Source: Pieris napi (lineage: Eukaryota > Arthropoda > Insecta > Lepidoptera > Pieridae). Taken from it: 64,000 nt of DNA. Below are positions 35,565-48,627 of this stretch, piece by piece. The position numbers and the translations under genes are program-made. Below the pieces are notes generated by a model. That model had not been told where the DNA came from. It saw only the letters and a program-made list of their open reading frames with translations, and made no database searches. Location: assembly GCF_905475465.1 (NCBI RefSeq), contig NC_062246.1:5358001-5422000 (forward strand). The letters are read 5' to 3'. Position 1 is the first letter of the stretch; the number at the start of each line of letters is the position of its first letter.

Positions 35565-36685
35565 GCAGGAATAAACAATTCAAGGCTAAAAATGTTTAAA
35601 AAGAACTGTTACTTGACCTTTTTTATGTTTTGTTCTTCGTATTACAAAACCAGTACATTGTGAATAGAGGCGGGCAAAGGCCTAATAGCTTGCAAGCATT
35701 CTTTACCAGGCAACCTCACTATGGTAAAACGGAAAACTACAAATATTTTTTTCCATATTTCATAATATCTTAACGCTACATAGTTTGAGCATCGGGACGA
35801 AAAGCCAAGAAACTGGATACTGCAATATTGCGTTGCTACCCATGGTATTTATTAGATCTTCGGCATTCAAGGCATTCTGAGGGGTGACACGTGTTATTGC
35901 CTTAGCGGATCATATTTCTATTGTCCACTCTAACAATACGTAATAACTGAACGGAACGTGATTATTGGGAAGCGAATCAATCTATTAGATTTTTCTATTA
36001 GATTTTTTGTTATGTGGTTATTAGACTATGAATTACCCTTTTGAAAGTGACACGAAGACTCTTGCACGACTAAGATTTTCAAGTCAATGACAAAACCACA
36101 GAAAATAAATTACATCGTTGCATGTTGCCACATATTTAGACTAGATGGCGCTGTTAGCAAGATATATGTGATCTTTGTGAATTATGTGGGGGTAGATTAC
36201 TGTGCTTTAAAACAAACATCTTGATCAGCCCGTGCTGCATATAAAACAAATAAAGTTGTTATTAAGTAGTAGTTTCTTAGTTAAAGCCACGACCTCTAGA
36301 TAATACCCCAAGTGTAAAACCTTTAAGTAAAGGAGGCTATTCAAGTGTTGCCTTATAATGCGCTGGTTTTCAATATAAGTAAATATAAGTACCTTGAGTT
36401 GTACGTCTGCACTAAAATAATGTTAGATATTTTTTTTTTAATGTTTGTATAATAAAGGGAACTAATAATATTTTTTATTATCATTTATAGAAAGCTGTAT
36501 TAAATGCACTAGAACTCAACGCAGCATTTACCTAGAAGAATAATTCGCGATATTTTCTCTAAAATATACTTTCACGAATGTATAATATAAATTTGTAAGA
36601 AAACTGGAAGAGTGTACATGAATGTATTCTTTTAAAAACATTAGCGCATAAAGCATTTGGTTTTATTCTAAGAAAAAGATTTCTT
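35565..36685. other. AT-rich stretch, nothing recognised
   Basis: No supported feature. A GATGGCGCTGTTAG motif at about 36144 is short and common. Confidence 0.4.
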
Positions 36686-36778
36686 GATAGGCAAGTAGGT
36701 GATCTTCTGTGCCTTTTAAATATACCTGTTCCTTAACGATGTTTTCCTTCGCCTTACGAGCGAGTGGACACACATATA
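36686..36778 (-). mobile_element. tRNA-derived SINE (family 1), body fragment
   Basis: The inverse strand reads GGCGAAGGAAAACATCG, then a shortened GGCACAGAAGATCACCTACT and TGCCTATC. The head and tail are absent. It is the only copy of this family seen on the minus strand. Confidence 0.75.
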
Positions 36779-37124
36779 GAGAGAAAATACTTTAAGTTCA
36801 CGGCCGTAATTCCAACACAGCTCATATTCTTATAATGAAGGTTTTAATTTGTCTGTAATATAAGTAGATACTGCAATTAAAACATTTACTAAGCACCGAA
36901 GGCATTGGCCTCAGTTTTATATTTTCGAAAAAGCTTCTAAAGTATTAGTGTGAACTAATTATATTCGGCGTTTGAAGTCTAGTATTAATTTAAAAGTTTA
37001 TTTCTTGAGTCAATGGACGTTACGAATTTCATTAAGAAACTCATTTAGGCTGAGAATAAATACATTTTATTTCTTGTTTATTTTGTAAGATCTTTTATAT
37101 TTTAGTGTATATGTTCATATACAG
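36779..37124. other. AT-rich spacer, nothing recognised
   Basis: No supported feature. Confidence 0.45.
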
Positions 37125-37264
37125 CCCTGCGATTCTGTAACTCACTTTTCGAACTCACTCAGCGGTTTTCGCACCGGCGGTCGCTCTGAAATCAGTCGTG
37201 TAGCAGTCATTTTATGATTTGGCATTCTGAAAAGGTGGAAGCTTGTAGTTTATTGTTTATTGCA
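37125..37264 (+). repeat. Block-shuffled dispersed repeat, copy C
   Basis: It runs CCCTGCGATTCTGTAACTCA, CAGCGGTTTTCGCACCGGCG, GTCGCTCTGAAATCAGTCGT, CATTTTATGATTTGGCATTC, then GGAAGCTTGTAGTTTATTGT. It is the fullest copy for the central blocks. Confidence 0.8.
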
Positions 37265-38691
37265 GTACAAAGAATAAAGATCACAACGTTCATATGAGCG
37301 ATTAAAATTTCAAAAGAATGGAATTACATCAAAAAACGAAAGCTTATCAAATAATTGTCTATTTCCAAAGCCCAACTTCCCCCTACACGATCCTTAACAA
37401 TACCAATCAATGAAACATGAAATCCGACTAAGCAGATGCATTGATTCTTTCCAATATCTTAGACACCAAACTAGCTCTTAAGCTGATAGGGAAAGGTTAC
37501 AGTTTCGTGTAATTCTTTGAGTCTTACATCGCAAACGTTGGCTATTGTTGAGTGAAAGCTGGCCAATCGTGGGCCAATCAGTTCCATCAGCGCTTGAGAA
37601 GCGAATGAAGCGTGTCTAATGCCTCACTCGACTAGGGTTAAGTTGCCGTTGGTTTTGTCATTTCGCTAAGTGGCCTGTTGCTGAGGACTAGAGACTGTTG
37701 ACATGTCAAAGTGATTTGAAGATCCTATCTGACGTCTAACAAAAATTTCGCTATTGAAGTATACTTTCGTTTTCTTGACGTTCCAGGCTGTGTCAAGGAA
37801 ATTCTGTATCTGATATTCGTTTGTTTTTCAATGTAAATGTTTTAGAGTAATGCGAATAGGCCGACTGGAGGCGGGGCAGTTATGCCAACTAATATAACTC
37901 AGTGATAAAATGCTGCAAGCGTTAAAGGTACACTGCTACAGGGACCAAACTTTTTCATTTGTTTTAATTTTCAATTATAAATAATTATATAATTTGATTA
38001 TTATTATCCGATTATTATGTAGTTGGTTAAGAATGTTGTAAATACTTAATTAATTTAATTTACTTTACTGAGAAAAGTTATATATTTTTTATACAAAGGT
38101 GACGCAATCATGTTGTCGACGTAAAAAAAAAGGTTGCAGCAAACTCAAATCCCATGACGCTCTCGTTTCCGACTTTAATATCTTTTAAAACTAAACAAAT
38201 ATACAAAATTCGACATTTCTATATAAGTATAGACAAATATCCAATTTACGCTACCAATACGCTTACAGAACAAACATAATGCGAGAATATTCTATGAGAG
38301 TGATTTCGAAAGAGATATTTTGATGAATCGCAACCATCAATTTCGTATTGATGTATATGCGTATATTGGAAATACAAACCCAAGTCTAGCTGCTACATCA
38401 GGGCTGTCCAACTTAGTAAAACTTCAACATAATATTTTTTGTCAAACGGAACTACACAACCGATGTCCCATGTCTAGAGATGACGAATTAACCACGCGTC
38501 GTCTTTCTATTTCGTTCTGTCTCTTATTAAAGTAAGTCTCTAGTTTGTTTCATGTAACATTGTATAAAAAGAATTTAAATAACTTCCTGTATTAACAAAA
38601 GGCTACTTAAATATTAGGCATATATTTAAGATACAATAAATTTATTTATTTACACTTTGTTCCATTATAATATTTTTTTTTAAATAATTAC
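37265..38691. other. Mixed-composition spacer, nothing firm
   Basis: The part at about 37530-37740 is less AT-rich but shows no ORF. The 71-codon frame at 38320-38535 is not recognised. Confidence 0.35.
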
Positions 38692-38790
38692 ACGTAAAGG
38701 AAAGGCAACTGGCGGCCTTATCGCTTTCGAGCGATCTCTTCCAGGCAACCACTGTGAGAAAATATTTTTTTTAATTAAATTACATAAGGT
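38692..38790 (-). repeat. Repeat end with a UUCG-type hairpin
   Basis: It contains GGCAACTGGCGGCCTTATCG, then ATCGCT-TTCG-AGCGAT (a 6-bp stem closed by TTCG) and CTCTTCCAGGCAACC. I recall this block as a frequent insect retroelement end but cannot name the element. A diverged relative may lie at 14250-14330. Confidence 0.5.
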
Positions 38791-41700
38791 AGGCAAGAAG
38801 TGCAAAAATACATATATTACATATAGTTATTAAGAAGAAAAAAAAGAAACTGAACAGGAACAAAAAACAAACTAAACTTATAAAGGATACATGAAAAAAT
38901 AATAATAATAAAAAGTGCACATGAATCATAATAATTTAATTTAAGATCAGTTAGTAGTTATTACGAAAGTTAGGGATACGATGTGGACAGGTAATTTACT
39001 TTGCTTTAAGTAAGTTTTGTTAGATATATTATTATCTTTGATATAGGCAACCCTATAAAGGCGCATCCTCGGTTATTGGCATATGCCCTTTAAATAATGA
39101 ATAATGACATTCTGTAAGCTGCTGTAAGTATATTGCGGTGTCTGAATTTTGTGCAAAAATGAACGCTTTTCAGACAGTGTTTAGACAGCGCTTAATGTGT
39201 TTTTTGACAAACAATTAACGAGAAACAACTTGTTTAGAGACTTGAAATAAAACACAAAATACTGTTGTGAAATGTGTATACATTGTTTTTAATAAAATAT
39301 CTAAACACTAGCTTTTAAAATATTCCAATGTTTTGGGAATTTTCAGTTTAGATCCAGAGTAAAATGATTTTAATTTTAAGAATTACCTTTAAATTGCTTT
39401 AGGAATTGCTCTCTAAATTGTATCTGTAAAATGTCGTCAAGTTTCTTTAAAGTCATTTATAGTTACTCTATGTATTTACATAATAAATAGTATTAAAAGT
39501 CTAGTTACTAATAATTCCATATAGCCAAGCTCTTCACTACCACAACTAACTCTGTCTATGACTCTCTTACTCCATTCGTTTTCTGCTACCGTTTCTCTTC
39601 CCTTCTTCCTTTTGGCCCTTTCCATACAGTTGTGTTTAAGGTCCACCTATTATCTGTGTATCTTACTATATAATCATATAGCAATATTGTAGGCGTCGCT
39701 ACAAAATGAACACGCTCAATAATTTTAAAAGACTTTATTAACAAATATATTAAATTAAAATGTCGACTTATTTAAAAAAGTTGTATTCAAAGGTTCGACG
39801 CCAAACACAATGCTATCTTATCTACTAAATATATACAGCACCCTAAACAAGCAGTTCCTGGACCTAGGCCTCCCCTTTCCCTTTCGTATACATATATTTA
39901 AATATCTTACTAAATTACTTACACAAGTGATTCCCATACAATATAGTTAATATGAAGCGAGGAAGGTTTAAGGGGCAATTACTATAAGATTAGTGGTTGG
40001 TTGCTTAGTGACGTCACCGCTCCGTACGTACGTAATCCGATTAAGATAATTGCTGAAAATCCAGCCGAACATAGGTATAAATACGTTATTAAGACAATAT
40101 TTACCTGCTCGTAAAATTATACGCCATTATTCAGGTTAAGTGCTTCTTGGAAATCGAACATATTTCTGTGAATTACGTATTACGGATTTTCTCGTAGCAA
40201 GTACGCACGTACGTTATGTTTACGCACTTTTTGGTATTACTCTTGTAATTTGAGATTGACATAGGTACAGTTGTTCGAACGCGTACGCTATGCAAGTGAT
40301 TTTTTTTTGTTTTAACAAATCTCTAAGAGAATTTATAAAGCAGAACTTATTGATTCTCAACTTTTGATTATTTGCTACATTTAATCGAGGTTCATAGTCA
40401 AAAGATACAACGTAGCTCCAATAACCAAAGTCAAACAAAACTTGTCGAGCGAAATTTTTACCTACCTTCACGTGTTTACCTACCTACACGTTAGGAAAAT
40501 ACTTATACCCTAATATATCACGGAACTGTTTTTAAGTAAAGAGTTATTGATAAAATTCAATTGTAACGATTTTATCAAATAAACATTTCAAACAATACGG
40601 TTTGTAAAATAAAATATTCAATTAGTCCTCAACCAAAAGAGCTTAGAGCTATCTTAAAAATTTCTAGTTATTTAAATTGCTCTCAGACAATTTATTCGTG
40701 CCTACGGCAGTAATTTCAATGCCTAAAGAAAACATTTTAATCTCGATAAAGCTTTTTTGTACTAGATTAAAGACAACAGCTATAAAAGATTTGCCAACAG
40801 AATCAAAACTATATATTTCATATATTTATAATAAATCCAATGTAATATTAACAAATTGGAATCAATTTTTAACCATACATATAATTCATTTTAAAATTTG
40901 ATAACTGCTTATTGTGACTTGTTTGCTCAATGGTTTAGAATTTGATTAAAATTGAATTTCACGAATAAACAAAATATTGTTATACAATTGACTTCGACTG
41001 TTTTAAAGAAAATTTCATAGAAGCAACGCGATTACACACGCTCTCAACAGTTTTAATAATAATAGTTAAAAAATAATTGGCTATTAACTTACATTAATTA
41101 TATTTCATTTTTATCAACATAAAACAGTTGTATATGAATATTTGTATATAATTAAATATAACCTCAGTTGAGTAAACAGCGAAGTCTGAGGTACTTGTTT
41201 GATCTTAATTAAGAGCTATGAAGCGATCACGAGTGCCTGATCAAAGTGGGTGCTAATATTTGTCGGTGTCTATTAAAAGAAGTCATTGGCACCGAGGAAG
41301 TTCTTTAGTATAAATAAATACTAGATATACCTGAGACGGTCCCTACATTAATATAAATTTACCAAATAATGATTTGGGTTTTCAGGATTGAATAAAGGGT
41401 TTTGTTCCTTAGGTCCCTTTTATACTTCAATCAATCTTGACACGTCTAGAACAAAGAAAGTGTAATAAACTCCTATTTGGGGTTTTTAAATCTTTAATGT
41501 TTCTTAATGACGAATTACAAGTAATACGTAAGACTAATTTGTAGATAATATGAATTACTTATTAGGAAAGTACTGCCTAAAAGGCTCCTGATGATTCTAG
41601 GACAAAATGTTTCAGACATTTTACTCAGACGGCAACGTTTAACTAATAATAGATAATATAAACTAAGATGTTTGTATGCAAATTATTTTAACTCAAAAAA

Positions 41701-42642
41701 CTATTGGTTGTTACGTATTTGTGTGTATTATAAACTTGACCATTATTATTATTTATCTTAACATGAACAAATTTTACTGATAGACCTTTTCTATAGTAGT
41801 GACTGTTGCTATATAAAATCTTATGCTTATTTATAATAAAATACGAAAATTAATTATATTTGTCTTTTTGTGCTTTCTATTTTATAAACTTTATCTTTAA
41901 TATTATTTACCTTACCTACATGTTTTCGAGGTTTTTAAGTTATATTTCGTGCATCAAATTTTTTTTATTATTTTAGTTTACTTTTATAGTGCTTTATGGT
42001 AAAAGTACCTACTTGTAACATAATACATGTTAGAAGTGACGTCTGTGACTTATATATAATTCGATGAATTCATATAAAATTAATTAATGTGAAAGATAAT
42101 ACAAAATTAAGTATCCAATAAAATAACCATCGATATTAAAAGAAATTCTTATCTTTTTTTTTAAATCCAAGCGTGTGAACATTATTGATCGTGAGGTGTC
42201 TGCTCTGAGACCATTGAATGTTAATTAATGCGTTATTCTCGCTTATTTGCCCACAGAAAATAAATTCACTTAGCGAAAATTAATTATTTTCAACAACATT
42301 GTGATTTCAATTTTGTGTTGAACGCAATTTGTTCGAGTTCGATGAATTACAAGGTTAAATTAGCACTTAATAATAAAACTCATTTAATTTAGTTATTAAG
42401 TACTCATATATCTCTTTTCATCGTTGCGAAATACTATTTTATCATTAAAGACGAAAGATACTTGTAACTTCATTTAAAAGAGTGCGATTAGATTAGTTTA
42501 GTTTTATGAATAAGGTTTCCTTATATAAGAGATATACTAATAGAACAATGTTATTCCTTCACCTTTTTACAGTAGTTTTGTGTGCATTGGTTGCTACATT
42601 ACGCGTATGTACCGTACAATACAAATTCTTAATACAATAAAA
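38791..42642. other. Long AT-rich stretch, nothing firm
   Basis: On the minus strand 39530-39650 reads ERAKRKKGRETVAENEWSKR, perhaps a worn LINE relic but too short to call. Frames at 40220 and 40677 look like chance. Confidence 0.35.
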
Positions 42643-43095
42643 AAAAGTGCGTGCGTACAAAGTACACATGTCAGAAGTGAAACTTCTTTGGCAAACTAAT
42701 TTTTAAGTCTTGTTCATTTTATTCAAATCCAAAAAAGAAAAAGGAAGATACGTTAGGAATGTCATTAAAATATTAAAAGTGTCGAAAATTAATACAAATT
42801 ATAAATGTGTATTAATTGCGTGGCATTTTAAATTACAATTCGTCATTGTAAACGTTACAATTCGTAAATGTAAAATACTAAAATTTCATAAATTTTCTTT
42901 ATGAAATTTTAATTAAAAAAATATATTTCAAAAATGTAATTTGCCCTTCTCACTCTCTCTCAATCTGTCTCAATCGCTCTCTCCCTTTTCTTCGACGAAA
43001 ACGCTGCACATCTTCGTGACGCTAATATCATTATTATTGCGTTTCATCCGTAAAAAATTTACTCTCATGCGCCTTAAGAAGAACTTCAAAAGTAC
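42643..43095 (+). mobile_element. Palindrome-ended element, copy P4
   Basis: The left end reads AGTGCGTGCGTACAAAGTAC, then CAGAAGTGAAACTTCTTTGG. The right end reads CATGCGCCTTAAGAAG, AACTTCAAAAGTAC. At 42880-42910 a 13-bp inverted repeat (AAAATTTCATAAA and its partner) lies inside. There is no transposase. The 64-codon frame at 42710 is AT-rich chance sequence. Confidence 0.6.
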
Positions 43096-44696
43096 AAATA
43101 AATAGGTTATAATCCGCCTATCTCGCTGACGATACGTGGCTGAGCTGCGAGTCTATAATAGTCAATCAAGAACCAATATGTGTTTACAACACAACCAAAG
43201 GTTCATAATGATAAATACAACATACTATTACACGCAACCAAATCATTGAACCGTATTGTATTAAGGGTTGCCTTTAAATTAAACGAAATTCTCCGATTTC
43301 TGTTTCAATTTTCATTCAGATATATTTCTTCAAACTGTTCTTTTTATCTTCTCCATTAGTATTATTTATGCAAGTCATATAGTAGTAATATCAGAGGAAA
43401 GGTTTCTTAGATTGTGTTGAATGTCATAAATGGAACATTGAATATAAACAAAACACACACACATTTAAAATTTGAAAATGGAACAATTGTCGTATTGGGA
43501 ATTTCGACAGCAAGTAGTTCCTTCCTCCCTTTATCGTTACGTCTCGAAAACTGGCAATAACGTGTAGACGATACCATACAGCCGGCGGCCACAAGTTTCC
43601 AATAAGTAATTAAAATCCCGAAACGGAAGATTACAGCGTCCTATCACAAAAGACGAGTATTTGCTCAATACGCCTTGCTGAACACTCAAGAGAGTCTCCG
43701 TTTCCTTATCTTATGGCTTTGGGGGCATTTCAGACTGGATCAATATAGTTCTTTTTATTGTATGATGAATAATAATAAAAATATAAATTTATACATTCAT
43801 TTTTATATTGCCACTAAAATTTGCATTATTCAAGAACGTAATAGGTCTGTCGGCGTAATGTAGTATATTCATATCATGTATGTATGTCTGTTTTATATTT
43901 TAGAAACTCTTTCAATGTGGTAAAAGTATGTTCGTAAACTTGACATTATTAGGTTTTTACGTCTTCGGTGGTAAACACTTGTTTGTTAGATAGTAATACT
44001 ATAACAACGATATATATTAGGATATTTTGGGGTAAAATCCAACATGGAGTAGTGATATCACGTTGTACGTGTAAATCCATTCACCAATGAATGCCCAAAT
44101 ATTTTCAGTTCAAAAATCACAAGATACAATCTTTACAAATGGTTCGCAGCGATAAACGAATAAAACGCTAAAAATGAATTATTTTCATAAGCAATAAATT
44201 ATTCAAGCGACCGAACAGCGAAAAAGGATTACACGAGATAACATCGTAAATACACGCAAACCGCTATAAAGCCCCTGTTTACAATAACTGTTTAGAGCAT
44301 TTTTATGAAGAACTGAACAAATAACCAAGCACAAACATTAATCTGCTTTGAACAACAGAAGATGTAAAGGGACTGCGAAAAGCCAATATTTTCTTAGGGG
44401 ACAAAAGCTACCGCATCAATTAGAGCGTGTAATTTTTATGTAAACTTAATCGTAGTAATTTGTTCTAATGAAATGTCTTTTAATTAGTGTTAATATTGAA
44501 ATGGCTCGTCTTGAAATTTTGTATTAAAACGTGCCGTTTGGGACTATAACTTTGCAATTTATAATTGAGTTACAAATCATTCATTTGTTTCATTGGAATA
44601 ATTTGAATGTAAATTAATACTTAATGTTTATTATCTTAATTATATAGTATTTTTTTCTTAATATAAGAAGACAAAGAAATTTAAATTCAATTTGAC
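43096..44696. other. AT-rich stretch, nothing recognised
   Basis: No supported feature. Confidence 0.45.
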
Positions 44697-45102
44697 TACA
44701 ATATACGTAGTTTTGTCTTTTATTGACATAACCTTTATACATTTAAAGAAAACACTTTTTTACCGGATTGAAGTTATGTATTATTATAAAATAATGAATG
44801 ATAATTATGTTTTGGCAGAAATGGCTAGGGAATGGTATAGAGGACACCGTAAGCCATTTCTGCCAAAACCCTTCATCTTTTAGTCGATACCAACTCCGGG
44901 GAAATAAATACAGATGACAACTTTTTCTACAGCTGTGATACTTTTTGACATTCAACACCTTTTGTTTTCAGTCACCGTGACCACGCACGCTGTAAAGCAC
45001 GCGAAACGTCGGTTAAATTTAAAATTATGTGAAATAAATGTAAATTTACAATAATACATAGCTTCAATCCGGTAAAAAAGTGTTTTCTTTACAATATACG
45101 TA
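44697..45102 (+). mobile_element. Penelope-derived foldback element with 13-bp TSD, copy 2
   Basis: TACAATATACGTA stands at 44697-44709 and again at 45090-45102. Between them, the left part (44710 to about 44826) is an inverted PLE 3' end: GTCTTTTATTGACATAACC, then TACCGGATTGAAGTTATG, then an internal deletion, then TTTTGGCAGAAATGGCT. The right part (about 44841-45089) is a forward PLE 3' end starting ATAGAGGACACCG, with the C-terminal codons and the 3' region, truncated about 34 bp before the terminus defined at 46253. TTTTGGCAGAAATGGCT (44810-44826) pairs perfectly with 44852-44868. The whole can fold into a hairpin and encodes nothing. Confidence 0.92.
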
Positions 45103-46003
45103 CTCTAATTTTTTTCGTAAATTGTACAACACAAATATTTCACTCTGAACATTTTGATTTTAGTCAAAACTATACAAGTATATAGTAATCAAAATTGTCG
45201 CAGACAAGTTTATAAATATAGCTTTATAGTAATAAATTTAAATGTTTTCCGCGAGAACGAGAATTTTAAGCAATAAACAAGCAACCCTTTAGTCTTTACA
45301 CACGACGTTCATAATTCAATTATGAAAGTCGTTAGAACAATCGATGCGTGTCTCAATATTAAATTCGGTTTAAAATGTAGCGTCTAACTATAATTTAGTG
45401 GGAATGTTCCAAGATTTATGGATCTCTAGGGGAGTGGCGGTGACGCTGCAGTTTTACCACCGATTGCTTTAACCCGCTTTATAGAGGATGTTCAATTAAA
45501 TAGATTGGTACTTAATATGCGTCTTATCTATTTCTACGTCCGAGCTAAGATATATCGCAGAATTTTTTGATTAAGTGTAAGTACGAAATGTCTGTGTTTT
45601 CAAAACGTTATGGGGATGGTTTAGTATGTTATATTATATGTGTAAGCTATATTCTTAAAAATCTAGTTTTTAACATAGCCAGTTTAGCACATTATTATAT
45701 TGTCTTTTATTTGATTGATGATGAGTCTTTCTTTATATCTATATTAAAACATTTGTAACGTTTTTAAAGTTTAATTACTGACTTATATTCTTCGTAGCAA
45801 TTTTTTTTTAATCCTGTGACAATACAATACAATATTAAATTTATTGTGAGCACAAAGATGAAGGCGAACGTCAAGGCTATTCAACTTTTTGACACCTCGG
45901 GCTTTGTAAGAAGATTAAAAAAAAGAAATTAACTCGTCTTCGTGCACTTAACCTTCACCGTTCTCTTAATTACACTAGATATTAAATTAAATTATGTCTT
46001 AGT
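45103..46003. other. AT-rich spacer with one imperfect hairpin
   Basis: 45302-45315 pairs with 45319-45332 with one mismatch (ACGACGTTCATAAT). No other feature is seen. Confidence 0.45.
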
Positions 46004-46266
46004 AAAGAAATACTAACTAACTAACCCTCCATCTTTTAGTCGATATCAACTCCGGGGAAATAAATACAGATAATGCAACTTTCTCTACAGCTGTGATACT
46101 TTTTGACATCCAACACCTTTTGTGACCACGCACGCTGTAAAGCACGCGAAACGTCGGTTAAATTTAAAATTATGTTATATAATACATAACTTTAATCCGG
46201 TTAAAAAGTTTTTTCTTTAAATGTGTAAAGGTTATGTCAATAAAAGACAATACAAAGAAATACTAA
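46004..46266 (+). mobile_element. Penelope-like element, 5'-truncated copy 3 with 13-bp TSD
   Basis: AAAGAAATACTAA occurs at 46004-46016 and 46254-46266. The insert (46017-46253) begins with a filler CTAACTAA, then joins the PLE at CCCTCCATCTTTTAG and runs to AATAAAAGACAATAC. This fixes the true 3' terminus of the family. Unlike copies 1 and 2 it has no inverted 3' end at its left side. Confidence 0.93.
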
Positions 46267-48627
46267 TTTGTTGGTAGTTAACGCGTGTTTTTAATTGAAT
46301 CACGCTGTATAAAAAATTTAAATCTACCTTGAATGCCAAGAAGATTAGACAAAGTTTGAATTTAAATTAATTTTAGCAGATTATTAATTTTGAGTAATGA
46401 AGTTGAATCTTAGTTTAAATGAACAATTTTGTTGTAGAAAGTTTAGTTTTAGCGTGGTTCGCTTAAATACAACATTATGCTGAGCGCAACGTTTCAATTT
46501 TGCAAATCATTATTCAATCTGGTTAAAACGTTATTTGAATTCGTAAATAAACCGCAAATTAATCAATGTTTTAATAAATATTAAATTTAAGTCCCATGCC
46601 ACTTTTATCATTTTATGAATACATTTGCTTGACGAATAATGGTTCAATTTCGAAGCGAATTGAGGGATATTTTCTACAAAAAAAAGAACAATTCCTATAT
46701 AGATATATCTAATAAAATTATTATTCTGAAAACTTGCAAGTAGCTTTAATAATTCAAAAATGGAACGTAAAGTATCCAATTCTATTTTCAATTTAAACTA
46801 TAGCAGTATACAATTACGGGAACAAGTTTCAAAGCATTTGCTCATTTAAACAGGCACAGATTACGTACCAAAACCGAGGCTAATTGCACTTGTAGGAGTT
46901 AGCGGGGCTCTTACAGATCTCCCAAAGCCCGGGAACGAGTGTAAAAGATTTATATCTCGGTACGATTTTGCTCTAATCCCACGTTCGCGCTTCCAGGAAA
47001 TTAAGACATCGACGAAAACTCGCATTTGCGCTTCATTATCCGCTTGTTTATTGCTTTTATTTTTAAGTAGATTATTAAGACTTAAAGTTCTGGATTAGGA
47101 TGGTAATTTACGAGATTTTTAATTTTATTTTAAGTGAAATTGTAGATATTGTGTGATTACGCAAGCAAAACGTCGACTCACAGAGTCATACCGCTAAAGT
47201 TACTCTTGATTTATTTAAAAACGTACGTCTAGAAAAAATATTTCTTACCCATGATATATTCAGATATATGTTAAATTAAACATTTTGTTTGCAGCTAGAT
47301 AACAGCTGGCTTTAATTATTTAAAACATGAGCTTATAACTAAGATTACATTAGGGGTGGATAGTGATGTTGCGACGCTGGATAATAAAAAAAAAAAACTA
47401 ATAGACCTACATACATATGTAACTCACGTTACTGGTTGTCGTAGCAAATATGATTTTGAAGTCATTTGCATCTTACATATAATGATAAAATAAACAAATA
47501 AAATAAGAATTACTTTATTGACTCAAATACATTTCATTTTGTACTTACATTTAAACTATTGTAAACATACCCTAGACTACGAATCGTTTAGATACAATAT
47601 TCATTATGGTTAACCTTATACATAATATACTTCTATGAGCACTAGCGTTTAAACTAGGCCTAGCCTGTATCTTTACCGCTAGTTCCTTTCAGTGTCATTA
47701 AGAACCACGTTAAATTGTTTGTCATTACATGTTTTTTTTTAATTTTTTTTATCAAACTAAATGAAGGTAGAATCTATTTAAGTTATTGCAATAGGTTAGA
47801 CCGTAGTAAGTGTGAACTTCGACAAGGATTTTTAAGTCTTGTGGATGAGAAACTAGGATACTAGATATGAATTTAGAGTCGTTATTTAGGTAAGTATGGA
47901 AACTAATATTTATTGCTAAAATTTTATATTTAAATTAAATTTTAAACATAAACTTCATAAGCTATTCCAATATGTAGTGATAATGGAAACGATTTCAGTA
48001 ATATTACTCACAGTTACGATCTCTTTCAAAATCAAATAGTCTCGGATATATAGAAAAAGCAACAAATATTTAAAACTTTCAATTATAAAGTGGCTTTGAG
48101 AGTGAAAAAAGTGAAGTGTGAACCACAGAGGTGTGAAGTGTGAACGCATCAAAGTGACTGACGATTAACGAGCTTATAATAATTAATTCACATTTTAATG
48201 GAAATATTCAACATTTTAGGAAAATAACTTTTTAATTGAGTGTAAAGAAATACTGTATTAGAATATTAATTCAGATCTTAGTGAATTGTTTTTCGGTTCC
48301 AAATGTTCAGACTGTCATTACTAAATATTTTAACAAATGTATGTTTTTTAAATTAGAGTTGTAGTAAAAAAACATGTACTTGAAGAACTGTAGTGCAAAT
48401 GGCACATTTCATTGTTATACATAATTGGTTATTGGTTCCACAATTAAACAAGGCGGGTGTTCATTTTGCGTGAAGTGTTTATTGTTTCGTCGGACCTACC
48501 GAACCTAGGAACTCAGGGTCTTACCATCAACTAGGCTACGCCAGCGGTGGTTGAGATTAATCAATATTATTTCTCCAATGCTGATTTTAGTTATAATATA
48601 ATAAGAAGTATATTTGAAAAAAAAACC
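46267..48627. other. AT-rich stretch, weak tRNA-like relic at 48.5 kb
   Basis: On the minus strand, about 48485-48555 reads TGGCGTAGCCTAGTTGATGG and CCTAGGTTCGGTAGGTCC, resembling A and B boxes of a worn tRNA-derived SINE. 46855-47040 is less AT-rich without other marks. Confidence 0.3.

Noticed and set aside
39530..39650. Possible LINE relic on the minus strand (KGRETVAENEWSKRVIDRV)
   Set aside because: Too short and without a defining motif; composition alone does not support a call.
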